Assembly: GCA_903772945.1 (NCBI GenBank)
Contig: CAICTM010000133.1
Location: 45,861-109,860, forward strand
Direction of reading: 5' to 3'
Source: Seminavis robusta
Lineage: Eukaryota; Bacillariophyta; Bacillariophyceae; Naviculales; Naviculaceae
Length of the DNA: 64,000 bases
The translations under genes and the position numbers were made by a program. Positions 53,629 through 64,000 of the stretch are shown piece by piece (position 1 is the stretch's first letter; each line of letters starts with the position of its first letter). The notes beneath the pieces were generated by a model. That model worked only from the letters and a program-made list of their open reading frames with translations. It had not been told where the DNA came from and ran no database searches.

Positions 53629-55185
53629 ATGACGGCCGATACCAAGCAAGCTTCCGACATGACCGACCTGAGTCTGACCAACACAAACTCCTCCGCTGCG
53701 GTGACCAAAGCACCCCGAAGGCAGTCCTTTTCCTCCTCGGGTTCTTCTAATTCTGGAAGTTTCCTGATGAAGTTCTTGCCCAGCAGAAGAAGACTGAGTG
53801 AAGAAGTCAAAAGGACTTCCAGTGTTTTGGACGATTATGCCAATGTGCTCAGCAGAGACTCGAGCTTCTTGGCGAGCAACGGCGACACTGCGACTGTGGC
53901 CACCAATAGCTCTGCCGCAACGTCTCTCAGTGAATCGGTGCATGCCTCGCTCTGCTCCTCAAGTACCACGACACCGCGCCCTTCCATTGTCTCGCTGGCC
54001 ACCATTGGCTGCTTTCACCGACAAGAAGTTGGATTGGGTTCCTTGTTGGGCAAAGGACGCTTCTCCAAGGTCTACGCGGTCACTTACATTGATCTTGGAG
54101 ACCTCAGCGATCACGGCATCATGGAGAGCACGGCAGAGAGCGAAGTCTATGATGCTTCGGAGAGCGCCCGAGCGGCCATGTCCAAGAATGCCCGTGAAGG
54201 CAAGTACGCCATGAAGCGATTGCGCAAGAAACTTCTCCGAAGACCCCGAGACTTTACCCGTGCCGCTGCCAACTTGGTCATTGAAGCTCAGTACTTGAGC
54301 AAACTCGACCACCCCAACATTCTCAAATTGCGTGGATCGGCGCTTGGTGGAGCCAGCAGTTTCCAGTCTGGACAGTACGACGGATACTTTCTGATCCTCG
54401 ATCGCGTCAATGAGACGCTCCACGAACGGATCCACAAGACCTACGCGGCCCGACGTGACCCCAAGGTCATGGATGTCCCGGCAGAGCCCGAGAAGGACCT
54501 CCTGTACCAAAAGGCGCACTATGCGCTCCAGTTGGCATCTGCTCTGTGCTACTTGCATGACCGTCGCATTGTGTTTCGCGACATTGCTCCGGGCAACCTG
54601 GGTTTCACTCAAAGCCACTCCTTGCAACTGTTTGACTTTGGAATGGCGCGTGAATTGCCGCCAGCCTTGGGATTGTCCAACGAGCTGTACCACATGACGC
54701 AAAACACCGGAAGTCTGCCCTACAAAGCCATTGAGGTCGCTACCAATGGTCTTTACAACCTGAAGGCAGATGTCTTCTCCTGGTCCATTGTTGTTTGGGA
54801 ACTCATGATGGAGCAAATCCCATTTGCTCACCTCGCTGGAAAGGCCAAGAAACCTTTTGCCAACCGGGACTTTGTCCAGGCTGTGTACATTGAAGGCGAG
54901 CGTCCCTCCTTTGAAGTCGAAGCAGGCCGTACGTTGCAAGCGCCACCCCAGAACATTCAAGATCTGTTGTCCGAGTGCTGGCAAGCGGATGTCTTCAAAA
55001 GACCTACCATGGACGATGTCTTTGGCCAGCTCCGAACCATTCTGGAGACACTCCCTCATTCCACAAAGAGCCGGGAACTGGCGGATGCACTCCCTCCTGC
55101 ACCCAAAGTTTCAGGTATGGTTCTCGATTCGCAAAAGGCTCGAAGATCGTTTGCCGACCTATCCGACCTTTCTAATCGATTGTGA
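53629..55185 (+). CDS. Protein kinase, TKL/Ser-Thr type (518 aa)
   Basis: ATG 53629 (AAGATG) is chosen; the frame is open from 53365 but the upstream part reads as 5' UTR. The N-terminal 130 residues are Ser/Thr rich. The kinase domain (about 134-490) shows GKGRFSKV as the Gly-rich loop, AMK with Lys 196, Glu 219 in the helix, the catalytic loop FRDIAPGN with Asp 318 and Asn 323, DFG at 336-338, and an activation segment ending GSLPYKAIEV. HRD is replaced by FRD and the Ser/Thr-type Lys of RDLKPEN by Ala, which fits TKL-like or atypical diatom kinases. An insert between the Gly loop and Lys 196 (about 40 residues, acidic) is unusually long. All residues needed for catalysis are present. Confidence 0.9.
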   Translation: MTADTKQASDMTDLSLTNTNSSAAVTKAPRRQSFSSSGSSNSGSFLMKFLPSRRRLSEEVKRTSSVLDDYANVLSRDSSFLASNGDTATVATNSSAATSLSESVHASLCSSSTTTPRPSIVSLATIGCFHRQEVGLGSLLGKGRFSKVYAVTYIDLGDLSDHGIMESTAESEVYDASESARAAMSKNAREGKYAMKRLRKKLLRRPRDFTRAAANLVIEAQYLSKLDHPNILKLRGSALGGASSFQSGQYDGYFLILDRVNETLHERIHKTYAARRDPKVMDVPAEPEKDLLYQKAHYALQLASALCYLHDRRIVFRDIAPGNLGFTQSHSLQLFDFGMARELPPALGLSNELYHMTQNTGSLPYKAIEVATNGLYNLKADVFSWSIVVWELMMEQIPFAHLAGKAKKPFANRDFVQAVYIEGERPSFEVEAGRTLQAPPQNIQDLLSECWQADVFKRPTMDDVFGQLRTILETLPHSTKSRELADALPPAPKVSGMVLDSQKARRSFADLSDLSNRL

Positions 55186-55806
55186 CTATCTCCGTCTGTT
55201 CCCGCTCCGATTGCCGAATGTACCGAAACGAAAATTGAACTAGATCAGAGCGAAAGAGCAGCCAGAACAGCAGAGATTTTGTTCCGAGAGAATCAGCAGC
55301 AGCTGCAATAGCGACGCCGTCACAGGAAGGGCCCTGTAATCGAGATCGTACACATTTTTAAAACAAACGCCCCAGACGGAAGTTGGAGAGGGTCTACCGC
55401 TAAAGCTGTGAAAGTTGTGGCGCCCGGGGAGGAAGTGGAATCCTACTAATGATAACAATAAGATGATTACTATAATTACGTGCAAGTGATCTTTGGCTGT
55501 CTATTGTGTTGCGTGGCTTGGCACAGGAACAACAAGGAGGATACGCTTCTTCGTTGTTTGTCCTGTTGTACACAACCTTCACGACAATGCGTAGCTGTCC
55601 TGAATCCTCTGTCGGCTGTCTTGTGTGCACAACCTTCACGACGATGCCTGCGGTTCGTACAGTGTATCGTCTCCTGCTGCTACAAGTGAAATCTCACGGA
55701 ACCTTCTTCGTCGAATCTGTTGGAATGGTTGCTGAAGCTCTTACCAAGGTACAGTAGCTAGCGGTCATAGAATATCATTTCTTATTACTGTATACTTTGA
55801 TTGAAC
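55186..55806. other. Convergent intergenic, 620 bp
   Basis: It contains the 3' ends of the kinase (+) and lipocalin (-) transcripts. A direct repeat CACAACCTTCACGACAATGC / CACAACCTTCACGACGATGC lies near 55571 and 55627. No gene is supported. Confidence 0.5.
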
Positions 55807-56601
55807 TCAATACTTGGTTGAATCTGGATAAGTGCAGCTTTCCTGTTCCACTGGCAACAAATCACCTGTAAAGATGCCCATTTCGGTAAGCTTGTCTTCC
55901 ATGGCTGCAATGGTTTGGTCGTCGGCAACTTGCTCTTTGGTAAACAACCACAGCCCAGAGCCGTTGGTGTCCAAGAATGAGTTACCTTGCTTGGTGGTGC
56001 AAAAGGTGCGGCCATCTACTGTCTCCTTGACTTCAGTTGGTTGGCCTCCACTGACGATGGCCCAAGTGTATTCATCTCCATCCTCCCCGAGGGCCAAGAC
56101 CCAGTAAGGACCGGCAACCGCTGAAAACGCAACTTGGAACAAGCAAGGGGCAACTTGCAACGAACCACCATCAACTTGTTGGGCACATAGGTCAGAGAAG
56201 AAGGAATCTGAATCTGAATTTTGACGAGGGCCGTCCACACCACCTATTGTACCAGAGTTTTGAACTTGAATGAAGCCGTCGTCCCTCTCATTGTAGGTGG
56301 CAACTACACAATTCAGTTGATCTTCTGATTGGTAGGGATTCACTTGTTGCTTTTGAATGAACCAAGACTTCTCTGTGTACTTGGTAAGATTGAACTCGCC
56401 TGCGGCTAGTGGAGTCACTGTTTCACAGTTGTCTCTTTCACAGCCAAAGAAGGGTACCCAGCAGAAGTGGTTTGGGAGCTCAACCTGCAGATCTCGTTGT
56501 GTTGACGAGCTTCTTAGGTAGGAAGTTGGATCTTCTGCAAATGCAGTAGAAAGGGCAGAAAGGGCAGAAAGCACCAAGGCGGCGCAAGTTGTGGCTTTCA
56601 T
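55807..56601 (-). CDS. Secreted lipocalin-like protein (264 aa)
   Basis: ATG 56601 begins a clear signal peptide (MKATTCAALVLSALSALSTAFA). The mature part follows lipocalin layout: an N-terminal FNLTKYTEKSWFIQKQQVNPY that stands for the G-x-W motif region, LNCVVATYNERDDGFIQVQNSG (strands B-D), a central YWVLALGEDGDEYTWAIVSG strand pair, a later SGLWLFTKE strand and a C-terminal helix AAMEDKLTEMGI. Eight cysteines could form disulphides. Lipocalins carry small hydrophobic ligands; diatom members include apolipoprotein-D-like and de-epoxidase-related proteins, but no subfamily can be named. The AFAEDP cleavage site resembles the plastid ASAFAP motif weakly, so plastid import is a possible alternative to secretion. 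Confidence 0.82.
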   Translation of the reverse strand: MKATTCAALVLSALSALSTAFAEDPTSYLRSSSTQRDLQVELPNHFCWVPFFGCERDNCETVTPLAAGEFNLTKYTEKSWFIQKQQVNPYQSEDQLNCVVATYNERDDGFIQVQNSGTIGGVDGPRQNSDSDSFFSDLCAQQVDGGSLQVAPCLFQVAFSAVAGPYWVLALGEDGDEYTWAIVSGGQPTEVKETVDGRTFCTTKQGNSFLDTNGSGLWLFTKEQVADDQTIAAMEDKLTEMGIFTGDLLPVEQESCTYPDSTKY

Positions 56602-57517
56602 TTTGATTGTTAGATTGTTTTCTTTCCTTGGTCTCTGTATTGTGAGCATAAGGAGACTGCAGCCGAAAGTCACAGGCCAGAGCTGAGCACGACCTAACTA
56701 AAGGTTGAAAACCAGCGGGTTCAGTAACAACAACTATCTAACTTTCACTGGCTAGATCTAGCTAGTAGCCGGCTACCGGTACTTCGGAGTAGCTTTTGAC
56801 AGGGAGTGCGTGTGCGTGGCTTATCACCGGAACAGTTTTGGGTGACTCATCAGTAACTGTTGTTCCACACGATCACCTTGGCAACTGGAAGCTTTATCTA
56901 ATCACCGCCCGCAATCCCTCCTAAATGCAACTTAATTGGAGTTACAGGCATACCGTAACCACCCGCCAACCCTTCAAGCAAACAGCGTTCAAGCCTACCC
57001 AAAGCAACATGCTTAGCGCTTGCCTGTGTGCATTGGTCGAAACTTCGTACGATGACAGCAGCGCCGCCTCGATTTTCCAATCGCAGCTTCCCTAACTTCG
57101 TGGAGGATACCGGTACAGTCGTAGCTAGCTGCGAGCTTGGGCAGAGCATCCAAATTGTTCTTTTAGGCTACTGCTGGTCAGACTCTTCTACATCCTTCCT
57201 GCATGGTCAACTGATCCACCAGGTACCAGCCAGGTACGGATACCCTCGAGCTTCCGTGCATATTGTTGTCATGTTGTCAGTTCTTGCTACGGCACCGGTA
57301 CCGGTGCCGGTACCACTAGGGGACCCGAAAGACGGGCCTAGCTAGTTGTCAATTCTTGTATATTCCTGGAAAGGAACAAAGTGCTCACCCTCAGCTTTAC
57401 CGTACATGTAACTTGAAATGAGAAAGAGTGTTCTTGCTGCTAGGTAAAGTTATCTCGACGAAAGTCAACTATACTGTGCATGCATCAATTATTCTTTGTA
57501 GACAAAATTCCCAAAAT
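56602..57517. other. Intergenic, 916 bp
   Basis: No gene is supported. Dense palindromes occur, including ACCGGTACCGGTGCCGGTACC at 57293-57313 and GTAGCTAGCTGCGAGC near 57121. Confidence 0.5.
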
Positions 57518-57928
57518 TTACTCAGTCTCTTCAATGGCTCCATTGACCAACTTTTCAAGATTATCTCCAGGGCAGTCCTCGTCTCCCTCGCGGCAACCAC
57601 AGCTGGCCACGCCCTTGCACCAGTCGTCGATTCTTTCTAGGAACTTGGGAGAATCTTTCTTGGGGCACCTGCATGCGCTAAGGTCATCCCCACAGCATCG
57701 CGTTGCACCGTCCTTGGCGTGTTCTACGAAATCGTCAACATTGCGAAACTTGCAGATGGGCCACGGAGGCATGACAGATCGAATGCAGGCCGGTCCGTAG
57801 GCGTCATCCTTGGGGCATTCAAACAAACACTTGAAGCAGAATCCCTCGGCTGATGCAGATGCGGCCAACAAGAGCAACGCTGACGCCACAATGGCAAGGA
57901 AACGAGTGAAAGGAGCGGCGACAATCAT
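57518..57928 (-). CDS. Small secreted cysteine-rich protein (136 aa)
   Basis: ATG 57928 precedes a good signal peptide (FLAIVASALLLLAASASA). The mature chain of about 107 residues contains 13 cysteines in the arrangement C-x2-C-x3-C...C...C...CC...C-x-C...C...C-x-C...C, with many Asp/Glu and Pro. No domain is recognised. The ORF is open further upstream to 58087 but that part lacks features. It may be an extracellular effector, cell-wall or defence-type peptide; the function is unknown. Confidence 0.75.
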   Translation of the reverse strand: MIVAAPFTRFLAIVASALLLLAASASAEGFCFKCLFECPKDDAYGPACIRSVMPPWPICKFRNVDDFVEHAKDGATRCCGDDLSACRCPKKDSPKFLERIDDWCKGVASCGCREGDEDCPGDNLEKLVNGAIEETE

Positions 57929-58284
57929 GATAAGCAGTTGATCAACTCCTGTCTTCTGGCTTGATAGAAGTGGGTCAGCAATCAGAAAAGAAATCGCAAC
58001 AAGAGATTTAAAGATAGATGATGAGTGAGCACGTGCCTCATGCTGTCGCTCTGACTGGATGCAAACCTTGGACTTTTTTAGCTGCATCAGTCATCCTCGC
58101 TGTCTTAATTCGAACCAAAAGGCGAATCATCAATCGGATCGAATCGAATCAGAATCGAATCATTCAATCGGATTCAAGAATTCATTCACCCTATCTGTCT
58201 CCCTGAAGGATAGGGTTTCAGAAAGCCCGGGTACTGTACCATGGAACCGGTACTACTACCGGTACATAGTATAGTACCTATCGG

Positions 58285-58690
58285 GATCGGTCGGGTTGTC
58301 ACACATTGTCAAACCCACCAAACTCTCCACAAAGACCATCAACGTCCCAGGATTTAAGTATACTCCACTAAATGTTGTGCAATCAAAGGGACCATCGCAC
58401 AATTGGCTTCTATCATAGTTCCACAATACCAGATATCAGTCTCGTGCTTCCAGATTTTAACAGCGTGACCTTGCATCTTCAGCAACCAGCCAATTGGCGG
58501 TGCCCGGCGTTTAACCCAAAGGCAGTCTTCCAACATGTGCCTGGGGGCTTGGCATCACTCTTCAAGATGCCACCCATAATCAATGATATCTTGGCTCCAT
58601 GCGGTACGATATAAGGCTGTGGAGCTGTGGGCATGTGGCCATGTGGGCATTGGGCATGTCCCTGATCCTGAAAGAAAGCTGGTACGCGTA
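58285..58690 (-). pseudogene. Third partial copy of the vWD-gene head
   Basis: On the minus strand the stretch repeats segments of 34980-35420: QGHAQCPMW near the FQDQGH position, the ILDYGW.L turn, the NWRLLK / LCDGPF-like part and FGGFDNVCDNP in place of GEYGWTMCDKP. It has stops and indels throughout and lacks signal peptide, PT stalk and vWD domain. Confidence 0.65.
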
Positions 58691-59669
58691 CAGTCCTCGA
58701 CTACAGTACTGTACCCTGTTTTAGGGTTTATTAGGATTCTATGCATAAATCCTTCTGTACCCTACTCAGTAATCAAGAGGATTACTTTAAATCCCGGATT
58801 CCCCGTATTCACGATTATTTCTTACTTGAGACACACTTCTGCAGTCTGCGTAGGATGGTGTACTGTACTCAGTACTGCGAGAAGCACCCTTTACCGGTAC
58901 CGGTATTATTTATAACCGGTACGCCTGTTCCGAGTACAGTACTCTGACTCAGTATAATTGAAGTTGTTGTAACAATGACTGCTTATGTCCAACAACCTCC
59001 CTGTGTGCAATGTGCAAGTTCGTATTATTAGTACCTAGCTAGTTTGAAATTGAGAATGTTGAAGAAAGGGTCGTGGTGAGAGCTCGTGTCTGGGCTGTAC
59101 TCTACAGCTTACAGCCACGGTACGGTACTACTAGTATACTCTGACAGCTACTCTGACTCATTCTTGTACCAATAGCTCTGTAACAGCTTCTGTAACAAAC
59201 TCCAAGCTCCATGCGGCTTGCGGTCGTGCTGCTGTGCTGAATCAGCAGGGTCGAGGGCATCTGTCGGACGAGTATTAAGGGCCGACTTGGAAAGCTGAGT
59301 CACTTTCCTGCTATAGAGCTCTCCGCTTGTTTGCTCGGAATGGCTGAAGTGGCACCACTGGCAAGCGCTGTGTTGTTTTGCTGGGATGCGTCGACATTAT
59401 CAAGCTCCTTATTTCCGAGATGAGCCCGACGATCAGAAACCGTATACAGCTCTTGGGCTGCTTTGCTTTCCATAATTCACAACGCAAGATGCCAGCCATC
59501 CAGCCACTTCTTGCTTGGTATCGAGGAATCGCGTCGAAATCGTTGACTCATCTCAAAGCTTTCTTTCTCCAGCTCACAATGTTTGCGCCTGCAAAAGAAT
59601 CAACCACAGATAAGCAAAGTACGCATAATATATATCATCATTCAGAGTTCCAACAACTAAAATCTAATC
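58691..59669. other. Intergenic, about 980 bp
   Basis: No gene is supported. Runs of GTACC/GGTAC words lie near 58890-58925. Confidence 0.45.
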
Positions 59670-60056
59670 ATGCACGACTTTCCCATCGGCCAAATATGTG
59701 TTCGCGTTTCCAATGATCCCTTGGACAAGACCTCGGATGTATCGACGTTGGGATGCCCCGATCTGATGAATCGATGCGAGAGCTCTTTTCGAGAGGCGTT
59801 TGGCCGCACCGCGCATAAAGACTCTCCTCCCAGCAGACGATCACTGTTTCGAGTGGTGAGCTTTGAGAGCAACATTGATTGTGCTGGCAACGATAGCGAT
59901 AACAGGTGGTCCAATGGCGGACGCAGAGACGCATGCCCACCCTCCACCATTGTCACACCCATGAGACTGAAAGAAGATACTGCAAGTCCACCAACCACCA
60001 TCTACGCCCCTCACCGATCTGATGGAGCAAGAAGGTCACGGCGGCGCACAAAATGA
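59670..60056 (+). CDS. Possible hypothetical protein (128 aa)
   Basis: ATG 59670 opens a 128-residue frame, Ser/Arg rich, with SPPSRRSLFRVVSFES and a basic C-terminus (RSRRRTK). No domain is recognised. A minus-strand frame covers nearly the same bases (60001-59657) and neither is clearly favoured. It is listed because the composition and the RRSLF.V site resemble other regulatory proteins of diatoms; it may be non-coding. Confidence 0.3.
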   Translation: MHDFPIGQICVRVSNDPLDKTSDVSTLGCPDLMNRCESSFREAFGRTAHKDSPPSRRSLFRVVSFESNIDCAGNDSDNRWSNGGRRDACPPSTIVTPMRLKEDTASPPTTIYAPHRSDGARRSRRRTK

Positions 60057-60867
60057 ATTTATTGCAGGCAGGTAAACAGGGACCGACTGCTCAATCAGGA
60101 AACAGCTTTTGGCAACTGGCTGCGGTGATATCACTGATCCGAATGAAACCGCAACTGCATAGCTTGTACAAACATAATAAACTTAGACTTCATTTTAGAA
60201 AGGAATCCAGCAGTTAGTCGATCAACTAAACCTGTACTCCAATCAAGCAAACCTGAGACTCTATGTAGCTGGTACGCACCATACCACAGCGAGCAGAAGC
60301 AGTCATGTTGTCATAACGGTTGGAGTTGATCTGATGTTTTTATTGAAGGCTACCAGTATTAGCTAGCCAGGTGCACCGGTGAGTCAGTTTCATGCTGTTT
60401 GGGGTTGACACTACGAAGAGGTACCGGTAAGTGCAAAACAAAGCTGGGGAGCATGTGGATGTCATCGCCTTTCGCATCATGTGCCGTCTAAGAGACTTTA
60501 TGGGGGGGTTAGGCAGCAGCGCGGGGGAGGGAAAAGAAAAAGGAAAGGGAGAGGGTTATCAGTTGGATTCCCAATTCCGCCGTTGAGAGTGTGCAGGGCA
60601 TGTTCCAGTCATCATGCGACACTGGTGTCACACGAAAGAGAGGGGAAACGGCAATGACCACCGGTCTTCGCCCCTGACTCTTAAGTCACCCCATTGAAAT
60701 CATGTCTGAAGAACAAGTAAATACGTCAGGAAGTACGACCGTAGAGGTTCGTTGTTCGTTGATGTCAAATTCTCAAATTCAAATTGATTCAACGGATATT
60801 CCGACTGGCTCGTCTTTCCCAATCCTTCGCTCCAACCAAACCCTCCCATTATTATTTTCAAAACCTG
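60057..60867. other. Intergenic, about 810 bp
   Basis: No gene is supported. It includes a G/A-rich stretch (60504-60552). Confidence 0.45.
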
Positions 60868-60932
60868 TTGCTGGTGAGTGTTGTCGGTGTTGTTGTTGCT
60901 GTTGTTGCTGTTGTTGTTGTTGTTGTTGTTAG
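60868..60932. repeat. (GTT)n/(GCT) microsatellite
   Basis: TGTTGTCGG is followed by a run of GTT and GCT triplets up to TTGTTGTTGTTAGCC. It creates a poly-Cys frame on one strand and poly-Asn on the other, neither credible as a gene. Confidence 0.85.
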
Positions 60933-60983
60933 CCACAATGGCGACCATGGCATGCTACTAATCGTTCGAACGTCGTCCTTCCT

Positions 60984-61095
60984 CTACAGACACTCCTTCC
61001 TCTACCGACACCGTGACTCCTTCCTCTACCGACACTCTACGGACGATCCTTCCTCTACGGACGATCCTTCCTCTACCGACGCCGCTACCGACGCC
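60984..61095. repeat. CTTCCTCTACCGACAC-type short tandem repeat
   Basis: Units related to TCCTTCCTCTACCGACAC and TCTACGGACGATCCT alternate about seven times. The periods vary between 15 and 21 bases. Confidence 0.7.
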
Positions 61096-64000
61096 GCTTC
61101 CTCCACCACACTACTGCTGGTCTATTTTGTCTTGAAGTCAGCGACTACTCCCTTGTGCTACGGACCTTCGTTTGCTTGGTTTGCTTTGAAGTCAGCGACT
61201 ACTTCGGTAGGGGCAAGGCACTCTGCAACAACAGCTCACACGAAACTATCCACCATGACCATGAGGATCGCTACAAGTCCTTCCTTCTCCAAGTGGCTGC
61301 TTAGTGTAAAGAGATTCCCATTCAATGAACTGAGGGCAACAAGGCATGGGTTCACCTGCAAGTATGTGATTTTCGAAGGACAGTATGCACCAGATCGCCG
61401 ATTCAGCAACAAGGAGAAGCACCACTGTGCTCGCGCAATCGAATTTACAGGGCACACTCTTGAGGAGATGATCTTGGAAGGAGGATGCAAGCCATGTGCC
61501 CCTACATGACACAACATTCATGGATTACATGTACTATTGCGACCTCAGAAAGTACGGCCATTCGTACAATGCTGTTCGTCTCCGTCCCTTTATGAAATGC
61601 TGGTGGGAACAGTGGCTTGTTTGGGAGGGAAGGAATGTTCTTGAGTGCATCTATAGGTTGTGAGGAAAGATCAGTGAGAGTATGATGTTCTCCCTTAAGG
61701 ACAGAGTGTGATGGATGCTTGGAATATTTTGTTGCCACTGTGGTAGACTAAACACAATTCCTTCAAGAAATTGGCTGAGATGAGTGACTGATGGTTGTTG
61801 ATTTCATTGGCATTACTCAGATGATATGTATCTGCTAATTAGAAATGAATTGGTGATATGGATTGTTGTTGCTACTTATACCCAGTAATCTGATGGCAAT
61901 ATGATCATGGGTGGTCTCCTTCCTTGAGTCAACCACTGGCAGTAACTCTGACAGCAGCCATTCGTGGGGAGGTTGTGGAAGAGATGGCGTATGGTTGGAA
62001 TTGCCGCATTGCATGGCAAGTTGCATCAATTAGTTGTTGTTGTGCTAGGTATAGAATATTATCTACATAAACATTTCTGTTTGTGCTACAGGAGGAGCTG
62101 CTTGTGAGGTGGATGGGTGTTATTTGGCTTGGGAACCGGTTTGGTTTGGTTGGTTGTGCGTGCTCTGCTGTGGGTCGGTGGTTTCTGTCTGTACAGCAAC
62201 ACACAACACAATATTTGGTGCATCTTTGTCTGCTGTGGTTGAATCAACAAAAACTTGGAAACTTTCCAATACTCCTGTTGGCAGGCTCTTGTATTGGAAT
62301 GTTCATCGACCAGCATGCTATCTGATTCAGGTAACCAACTCGAATAATTCAGTAAGGTACACCTTTTCCCTCGCTGAATTGACTCCTCTCCTACACTGAT
62401 TCTCGACAGAAGCTCTCTTGTATCTTCTTGAGTTGTATCTTGCAGTCGGCAGTTGAGTGCGTCCAGCTTCTTTTCATTCCCCATGGCCTGGCAATTGTCA
62501 TGGAACGCTTCTAACTTGGATTCTCCTCTCCTTGTGGTACCTAGCTTGGCGAGGTTGGTGCTGATGTATCATACATTGCCATTGCGCCAGTGGTCAGACA
62601 GTGAGCTTGCTCAAGCAGTTTCTACGCTGGCTGGTATCAGAAGTGAACAAGTTATAGTTCTTGGCTGGATCCAGTCGCCCCTGTCTGTCTGGCTACCATC
62701 ACTGGCTGTCACTTTTACCTGCAGAACCACTGCTCAACCTTGCCTATGTCTTTGGACTCATCTCTTCTTAGATTTGGAGTTACATCTTGGACCTTGGAGC
62801 TTGCTGTCGAGATCTCTCTCAGGGTAGTGCTTGCATTGGAGGACAAGAGGCTATGTTTCAATGCATGGAGCATTCTCATAGTCATCTGGTGAGTATCATA
62901 CAAGCAATCCAAGAGTCTGCAGTGCTTGAAAGTATCATGTGACCCTTCTCAAAGTTACAGATCCTCTTCTCAGAATGACAACGGTCAATTTCTCAACTTC
63001 TGAAGAGAACTCCCATATCATCCTTGTTGGCCAGTGTCCTGTACATTGCAGCTGGATTAAGTGCGCCTCCTTGCTAGTGCATGCTGCATGAGAATGGATG
63101 TCTTGGGTGTAGAACGGAACTGCTGAAGCAATCTACCAGTCTCGTGCGCTCCCAAACAGCAGCACACCAAGCGCTTAGTCTTGATCCCTGAAAGTTGTGG
63201 TTCAGAAGATTCTTTGTTGCATTTGACACTTTTGATCTCTCTTGTGTGGCCTTTGTTGTCACTTATCTCCAGATTCCTGTTGAGACAAGCAGCTAAGATG
63301 TCGGATGGTGTCACCAAGGGGAAACTTCTGATGTAGCCATCCTTTTGAAGAAAGGATCGGTCTGTTTGACTTCTTCCAATAGGAGTATGATCATGCCTAA
63401 TAACTCGTCTTTGCTTGTAGATGACCGGCTGCGAGTTGCCTTGCATAGGTATATGTCCTCGATCTGTGGCAGTCCTGTCCAAGGACAAGCCTTCTTGGTG
63501 GCTTTGACTCCCAGGATATAGGAGAGCAGCATGCTGTGGGATTGTCACAAGACTTCAGCACTGTTGGCACTGAACAATCTCTGTCAGGAGTAACTTCATT
63601 TCATGACTTATGCACAAGTGGAGTCCTGTACACACAATAGTGAACAGGTTTTGTTCTGTACTTAGTTCTTTCTTGAGTTTGCCAGGGCATTTCATGGACA
63701 AGTATTCCATTCGATTCCTCACAAGGAGGTAGTTTCTGGCCACAATGGAGTGGTAGTGATGGAGACTCGAATTGCTCCTTGTGGAGGGAACTGTCATTGT
63801 GAGTCCTTCAAAATGTTGTTGCAGAATTGTGGATTCTTGGCCTGATAATGGATTCTGACACTACTTGTCCATTTCTAGCATTGCCATTGTGCTCCTTCTT
63901 TTCTTTTTCAAACACTTCCTCTACGAATGTTACCTTTCTTTTACAATGCAAGCTGGATGTGCATATTTCCTTCGTGTTGCTGTCCATCTGTCTGCGTTTT
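61096..64000. other. Unassigned 2.9-kb region at the right edge
   Basis: Frames of 60-160 codons occur on both strands, for example plus to 61509 (ending NELRATRHGFTCKYVIFEGQ and ...CKPCAPT), plus 62453-62827, and minus 63548-63057 with an overlapping minus frame at 63532-63311. The two overlapping minus frames near 63300-63550 each read sensibly for short distances, as expected for a decayed gene or transposon. No motif could be tied to a family, so none is called. The decay could also include sequence beyond the window edge. Confidence 0.4.

Overview
The window looks like nuclear DNA of a diatom, most likely a raphid pennate such as Seminavis; the species is an inference. The evidence is spliceosomal introns of about 70-185 bp, DUF4116 and DUF6824 proteins, a plastid-type presequence, a CHASE hybrid histidine kinase, LRR and PT-repeat/vWD surface proteins, and intergenic DNA rich in short palindromes such as TACCGGTA, GTACCGGTAC, TACATGTA and tracts of GCTAG. 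Genes are sparse, on both strands, and separated by transposon remnants.

Layout: 1-383 inverted-repeat element; 1002-2831 DUF4116 repeat gene with an in-frame TGA; 3386-4414 cyclophilin H-like gene (5 exons), convergent with a CHASE hybrid histidine kinase (4731-8057, 8 exons); 8940-9656 small multi-pass membrane protein; 10253-13254 broken LRR receptor-like gene with a 204-bp coding tandem repeat; 13765-16884 a tail-to-tail pair formed by an unknown ORF and an intact PIF/Harbinger-type transposase; 17432-17877 MITE; 18465-19964 ATP-grasp protein followed by a 134-bp tandem repeat; 20430-21175 decayed copy of the vWD gene.

From 21.3 to 33.6 kb the DNA is mostly mobile or dead: a degenerate Ty3/gypsy element (about 21315-26170), a second MITE of the 17.4-kb family (26233-26611), a foldback element (27271-28060), a non-autonomous LTR element with a TAGT target duplication (29310-32107), a duplicated LRR fragment (32236-32960) and a terminal-inverted-repeat element filled with telomere-like CCCTTAA units (33240-33594).

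From 33.7 kb onward genes return: a secreted PT-repeat/vWD protein, an acidic hypothetical protein, a short plastid-targeted membrane protein with one intron, a START-like membrane protein, a class C GPCR carrying a periplasmic-binding-protein-like ectodomain, a five-exon DUF6824 protein, a protein kinase, a secreted lipocalin and a secreted cysteine-rich protein. No conserved gene was recognised in the last 4 kb. The genes form no operon. The shared theme is sensing and signalling (hybrid histidine kinase, GPCR, kinase, LRR and vWD surface proteins), but no joint pathway can be shown from the sequence.
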